64,000 bases of DNA from Marinobacter caseinilyticus (GTDB lineage: Bacteria > Pseudomonadota > Gammaproteobacteria > Pseudomonadales > Oleiphilaceae), in the NCBI RefSeq assembly GCF_011074955.1, contig NZ_WUQJ01000012.1, positions 78,547-142,546 on the forward strand, given 5' to 3'. The translations under genes were made by a program, and so were the position numbers. The notes under the pieces were generated by a model, which ran no database searches, was not told the DNA's origin, and worked only from the letters and a program-made list of their open reading frames with translations. This document shows positions 60,817 to 64,000 of this stretch, one piece after another. Position 1 is the stretch's first letter. Every line of letters begins with the position of its first letter.

Positions 60817-63534
60817 TTGAAACCATTTGACGAAGGCTGTGCAGCCAACGATGAGTATTTGTCGCTGGCCGGAGGAGCGCAGACTGGAGAGCTGATCTGG
60901 GATCTGTTACAGCACCGGATTAAAACACCAGCTTCCAAATTTGCCGGTCACTTGGACCGACCTCGCGCAGAGCATAAAATTGCGACCGCGCTTCGACCGG
61001 GTCACATTCTTCATCTCGAAGCTCCGGCGGGCTACGGTAAATCTGTGGCACTTCGGGATGCCATCAAAGATACACCCCCAGAGTCAGTGAGTTGGATCAC
61101 ACTGAACGCACACGACAATGACCCTTCGCGTCTTCTGGCACTGCTTATGCTGGCGCTCAAACGGCCAGAGCTTCGTCATCAATCGCTGTCAAAACCAATC
61201 TCGGGTTCATTAACGGACTCACTGACGCTCCTGCTCTCAGGTTTTCGGGCAGCGGACTATCCGGGCGAAGCGCTCACGCTTATTCTCGACGGCACGGATG
61301 TGCTCGTGACGGCGCCTGCCTTGGCGATGTTAGAACAATTATTGAGGGAGCTGCCGTCGGCTATCGCCTTGGTCATTGTGTCTCGCAGCCCGCTACCGAT
61401 TGAAACCCATGTGTTCTCACTGGCCGGCCGTTTCCAGCGTTTAACAACGGACACGCTGGCGTTATCGCGCGCAGAGACACTGACCTATTTCGATGAGTGT
61501 ATGGCGTCGGGCCACTTGACCATCTTGGCGGTGGAACATCTGTACACGATCACTGAGGGCTGGTTGACCCCGCTGGCGCTGTATCGGCAGGAGCTCATCG
61601 GGTCGGACGATGAACGGCTTCCGATACAGGAAACCCACAGTGTTCAACGGTTTCTCCAGGACACCCTGTTCAGCCGGCTGACGTCGGGTCAGCAGCGCTG
61701 TTTGTGTTTTATGTCCGAGTTTGAAGTCATCTCGGACGATTTGTTTTATCAGATTGCCGATGAAGCCTGTGATCGCAACTTCAGCCCATCGGTGGTATTT
61801 GACAATGGCTTGCCGTTGCGTGCGGAATCTGGCCGCGGTCGCTGGTTTCGTTTCAACGGGTTGGCCCGGGACTGGCTGTTGAATCGCGGGGCCAGTGGGC
61901 TTCAGGCGCGTGCGAGTATCGCAAGTAACTGGTTCGAACTTCGGGGCGAGTACTCCGAAGCGTTGCGATACGCTCTGGTATCCAACGACGTGGATCGGGC
62001 GCTAGCGATAGCCTCCGACGGATCGGAAGCACTGTTGGTGAGCCAGGATACGGCATCACTGCTAAAGCTGCGTCGTAACCTGCCAGTGAGCCTGATCCGG
62101 AAAAGCCCTCGGCTGCGGATTGTCTACGGTTGGGTCCACGCGGTGGGTGGACAGTTCGGTGAAGCCCACAAACTGATCAATGAATTGTCGGAAGACGACC
62201 AGTACCGTCTGAAGGGCCGATTATCGGCTTTGCGAGCTTTCATCCTCAGGGGAGAAGGAGACATCCACAAAGCTCTGGAGGAAGCGGATCTTGCGATAGA
62301 GGATCCCGGGTTAACCACCCATGCCCGGCTGATTGCGCTGCTCGTGCGTTCCAGCGCACTGTGTGCGGCCGGTAATTTCAGCGAGGCCCGGAGCGCCAAC
62401 CGCGATGCGTCACGGCTGGCCCGTGAATCCGGCGATTCAGGGTGTGAAATGTTGGCGGTCTACGATCATGCCCGTATTCAATTGGGTAAAGGCTACCTTA
62501 AACGGGCTGAACAATTGCTCAGGCACGGCCTGGACGCCGCCATGAGTGACGGTGACCGGCCCCCGCGCATTGGCGAAGGGCGTCTGCAGCTGAGCCTGGC
62601 GTTGGTGCTGTGGCACCAGGGGCGGCATGAGGAAGCGGACAAATTGCTGGTCCACTGCACCCGCTATGCGGGGCAGACCCGTGATCTGGTGTTCCTGATG
62701 GCCTTGGCGTTGCGGGCATTGATTGCCAAGGCCAAAGGCCATTCAGAGGAGGCCTTTTCCTGGATCGGACAGGCTGAGCGCATGATGCAAATTTGGCACG
62801 TGGACGATGCCGTCTATGTTCCGGTACTGGAAGCACTGAAAGTGACTTGCTGGCTGAGTCAGGATCAGCATCAGAGTGCCGAGCCGGCACTGGCAAAATT
62901 AAAGGGCTATCGCAATCAGGAGAAAGTGCCAGAGCTGTTTCCCATGTTGCCGGGACTGTTGGACACCCTTCAGATTCGTTTTGATCTTGCCGGTGGTAAT
63001 CTGAAGGCAGCAGCCCTTGCGCTCGCGGGTTTAAAGCATGGAGTGAGTCAGTCGGTTCAGCCTTTTGGGATGAGTCTCTACAGTGACCTGTTGAACGCGA
63101 TCGCCTGTCAGCAGGACGGTAAGCCGGAAAAAGCCAACGGGCTCCTGAAAAAGGCCATCGAGAAAGCGGCCGAAGAGCATTATCTCAGCCCGTTTGTGGA
63201 ACTGAAGCGAGAGCTTGCCGGCACCATTGAACTTATGCTTTCACGGCTGCCCCCATCCAGCTTCGTCGAGTCTCTGAGACACGTGTTCCCAGTGAATGAC
63301 GCCATTCAGGGTGGTAGCCTGCGGGCACCTGAGCCATTAGCCGAGCCAATCAGCGAGCGCGAACAGGGTGTACTTGAATTAATCGCCATGGGCCTGTCCA
63401 ACCAGGATATTGCCGACCGATTGCACATTTCGCTTCATACCGTCAAAACCCACGCCAGAAGACTCAATGCTAAGCTGGAAGTGCGGTCCCGAACCCAGGC
63501 GATAGTGCGCGCCCGCGAACTGGGGCTGTTGTAA
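60817..63534 (+). CDS. MalT/LuxR-family STAND ATPase transcription regulator
   Basis: A 905-residue regulator of the MalT/AlkS type. An N-terminal NTPase domain with Walker A 'APAGYGKSVALRD' is followed by a helical repeat sensor region and a C-terminal LuxR HTH ('ISEREQGVLELIAMGLSNQD', 'RLHISLHTVKTHARRL'). Such proteins bind a small-molecule inducer with ATP and activate nearby genes. It starts at TTG 60817 with GGGG about 8 bases upstream; no ATG is available close by. The adjacent DUF1302-DUF1329 pair is the obvious candidate target, an inference from position. It is bracketed by palindromic repeats on both sides. Confidence 0.9.
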   Translation: MKPFDEGCAANDEYLSLAGGAQTGELIWDLLQHRIKTPASKFAGHLDRPRAEHKIATALRPGHILHLEAPAGYGKSVALRDAIKDTPPESVSWITLNAHDNDPSRLLALLMLALKRPELRHQSLSKPISGSLTDSLTLLLSGFRAADYPGEALTLILDGTDVLVTAPALAMLEQLLRELPSAIALVIVSRSPLPIETHVFSLAGRFQRLTTDTLALSRAETLTYFDECMASGHLTILAVEHLYTITEGWLTPLALYRQELIGSDDERLPIQETHSVQRFLQDTLFSRLTSGQQRCLCFMSEFEVISDDLFYQIADEACDRNFSPSVVFDNGLPLRAESGRGRWFRFNGLARDWLLNRGASGLQARASIASNWFELRGEYSEALRYALVSNDVDRALAIASDGSEALLVSQDTASLLKLRRNLPVSLIRKSPRLRIVYGWVHAVGGQFGEAHKLINELSEDDQYRLKGRLSALRAFILRGEGDIHKALEEADLAIEDPGLTTHARLIALLVRSSALCAAGNFSEARSANRDASRLARESGDSGCEMLAVYDHARIQLGKGYLKRAEQLLRHGLDAAMSDGDRPPRIGEGRLQLSLALVLWHQGRHEEADKLLVHCTRYAGQTRDLVFLMALALRALIAKAKGHSEEAFSWIGQAERMMQIWHVDDAVYVPVLEALKVTCWLSQDQHQSAEPALAKLKGYRNQEKVPELFPMLPGLLDTLQIRFDLAGGNLKAAALALAGLKHGVSQSVQPFGMSLYSDLLNAIACQQDGKPEKANGLLKKAIEKAAEEHYLSPFVELKRELAGTIELMLSRLPPSSFVESLRHVFPVNDAIQGGSLRAPEPLAEPISEREQGVLELIAMGLSNQDIADRLHISLHTVKTHARRLNAKLEVRSRTQAIVRARELGLL

Positions 63535-63709
63535 CAGCACTTTGGCTGAAACAGTACCAGGCAGTTTGCTCGTCTCAACAACCTGTCAAAACACTGTGCC
63601 GAATCGACGTGGCCGCCGCCAGGGGGACGGGTTCACGCAGCATCGAGCCGATCGAAGAACGCACCCATGTCTGTCCACAACAGGCCAACCGCTGGCCAAG
63701 AAAGGTTTC

Positions 63710-63801
63710 GTAGCCGACGCTTCAGCTTCGGTGGGCCCGCCAGGGCCCCGAGGTGGCATTCGGCAGGCCAAGGCCTGCTCCGAAGCTGAAGCGTCGGCTA
63801 C
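63710..63801. repeat. Palindromic repeat, copy 3 (complete)
   Basis: A 92-bp element with perfect 22-base terminal inverted repeats (GTAGCCGACGCTTCAGC... and its complement ending GGCTAC). Between them lie GGGCCC-GCCA-GGGCCC and GCAGGCC-AA-GGCCTGC hairpins. It is preceded by GCCAAGAAAGGTTTC. Confidence 0.93.
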
Positions 63802-63944
63802 AGTTGCAGGCGGCGTTCTTCGGGGTTGGTTTACAAACTCGGTACTTCTCGCCAACTGGCGGTGAAACTTTTAGAGCCGGACGCTTTGCTTGGAAACACG
63901 GCTATGGCCAGTGGCAACATCAACCGCCTGCCAAGAAAGGTTTC

Positions 63945-64000
63945 GCAGCCGACGCTTCAGCTTCGGTGGGCCCGCCAGGGCCCTGAGGTGGCATTCGGCA
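63945..64000. repeat. Palindromic repeat, copy 4 (cut by window end)
   Basis: It starts as GCAGCCGACGCTTCAGC and matches copy 3 closely through GGCATTCGGCA at the window edge. It has the same GCCAAGAAAGGTTTC flank. Confidence 0.9.

Larger units (their letters stand above)
63535..64000. other. Repeat-bearing region after the regulator, no gene
   Basis: It holds copies 3 and 4 of the palindromic repeat and about 140 bases between them. Open frames here run through the repeats on both strands and give related, low-complexity peptides, so they are not genes. Confidence 0.75.

Noticed and set aside
63542..63986. Open frames through repeat copies 3 and 4 on both strands
   Set aside because: They encode similar Ala/Ser/Gly/Pro-rich peptides because the repeat is palindromic; not genes.
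60178..64000. CRISPR-like array
   Set aside because: Repeats are about 92 bp, few, imperfect and separated by 140-155 bp or by a gene; no cas gene is present.

Overview
The window is a stretch of ordinary chromosome from a gammaproteobacterium. Gene content and order fit a marine Marinobacter-like or Pseudomonas-related organism: leuS-lptE-holA, miaB-ybeZ-ybeY-corC-lnt, gatCAB, mreBCD-maf-rng-yhdP, the kdsD-kdsC-lptCAB-rpoN-hpf-ptsN-rapZ-ptsO-mgtE chain, and mlaFEDCB-ibaG-murA-hisGDC. This placement is inferred from content and order; no rRNA or other marker was available. No tRNA, rRNA, CRISPR array, integrase or transposase gene was seen.

Layout. (1) 1-2.8 kb: two tandem FadE-like acyl-CoA dehydrogenase paralogues, the first cut by the window edge, each with its own terminator. 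(2) 3-5.9 kb: a secreted endonuclease I, a small coiled-coil protein, holA and lptE. (3) 5.9-14.5 kb: leuS, divergent ybeL, then the minus-strand set miaB, ybeZ, ybeY, corC, lnt with 4-11 nt overlaps from ybeZ onwards. (4) 14.6-19.7 kb: trmH, then the minus-strand cysD-cysN-yejK group and a PilZ protein. (5) 19.7-20.25 kb: a 510-bp gene-free, repeat-rich and hairpin-rich stretch. (6) 20.2-23.6 kb: gatC-gatA-gatB. (7) 23.8-33.3 kb: mreBCD, maf, rng, yhdP and a nitrilase on the plus strand. (8) 33.3-44 kb: minus-strand LPS precursor and transport genes, rpoN, nitrogen-PTS genes, mgtE, yjgA and a cation antiporter. (9) 44.2-53 kb: plus-strand mla phospholipid transport, murA, histidine biosynthesis and a Nif3 protein. 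(10) 53.2-56.3 kb: zapG, zapE, thiolase. (11) 56.7-64 kb: an accessory-looking block with a DUF1302 outer-membrane protein, a DUF1329 protein and a 905-residue MalT/LuxR-type regulator, bracketed by copies of a palindromic repeat.

Functionally the core is envelope biogenesis: LPS synthesis and export (kdsC, kdsD, lptA, lptB, lptC, lptE), phospholipid transport (mla, yhdP), peptidoglycan and shape (murA, mreBCD), lipoprotein acylation (lnt), and regulation by sigma-54, nitrogen PTS and RapZ. It sits beside translation and RNA-modification genes (leuS, gatCAB, miaB, trmH, ybeY, hpf, rng).

The least ordinary signals are: the roughly 92-bp palindromic repeat family at 60.2-64 kb; a 16-bp perfect palindrome upstream of the LuxR gene; an apparently degenerate APS-kinase-like tail on CysN; the structured gene-free region at 19.7-20.25 kb; strong hairpins between mreB and mreC and between hpf and ptsN; and a possible attenuator ahead of mgtE. 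I did not find a convincing wholly new multi-gene system.
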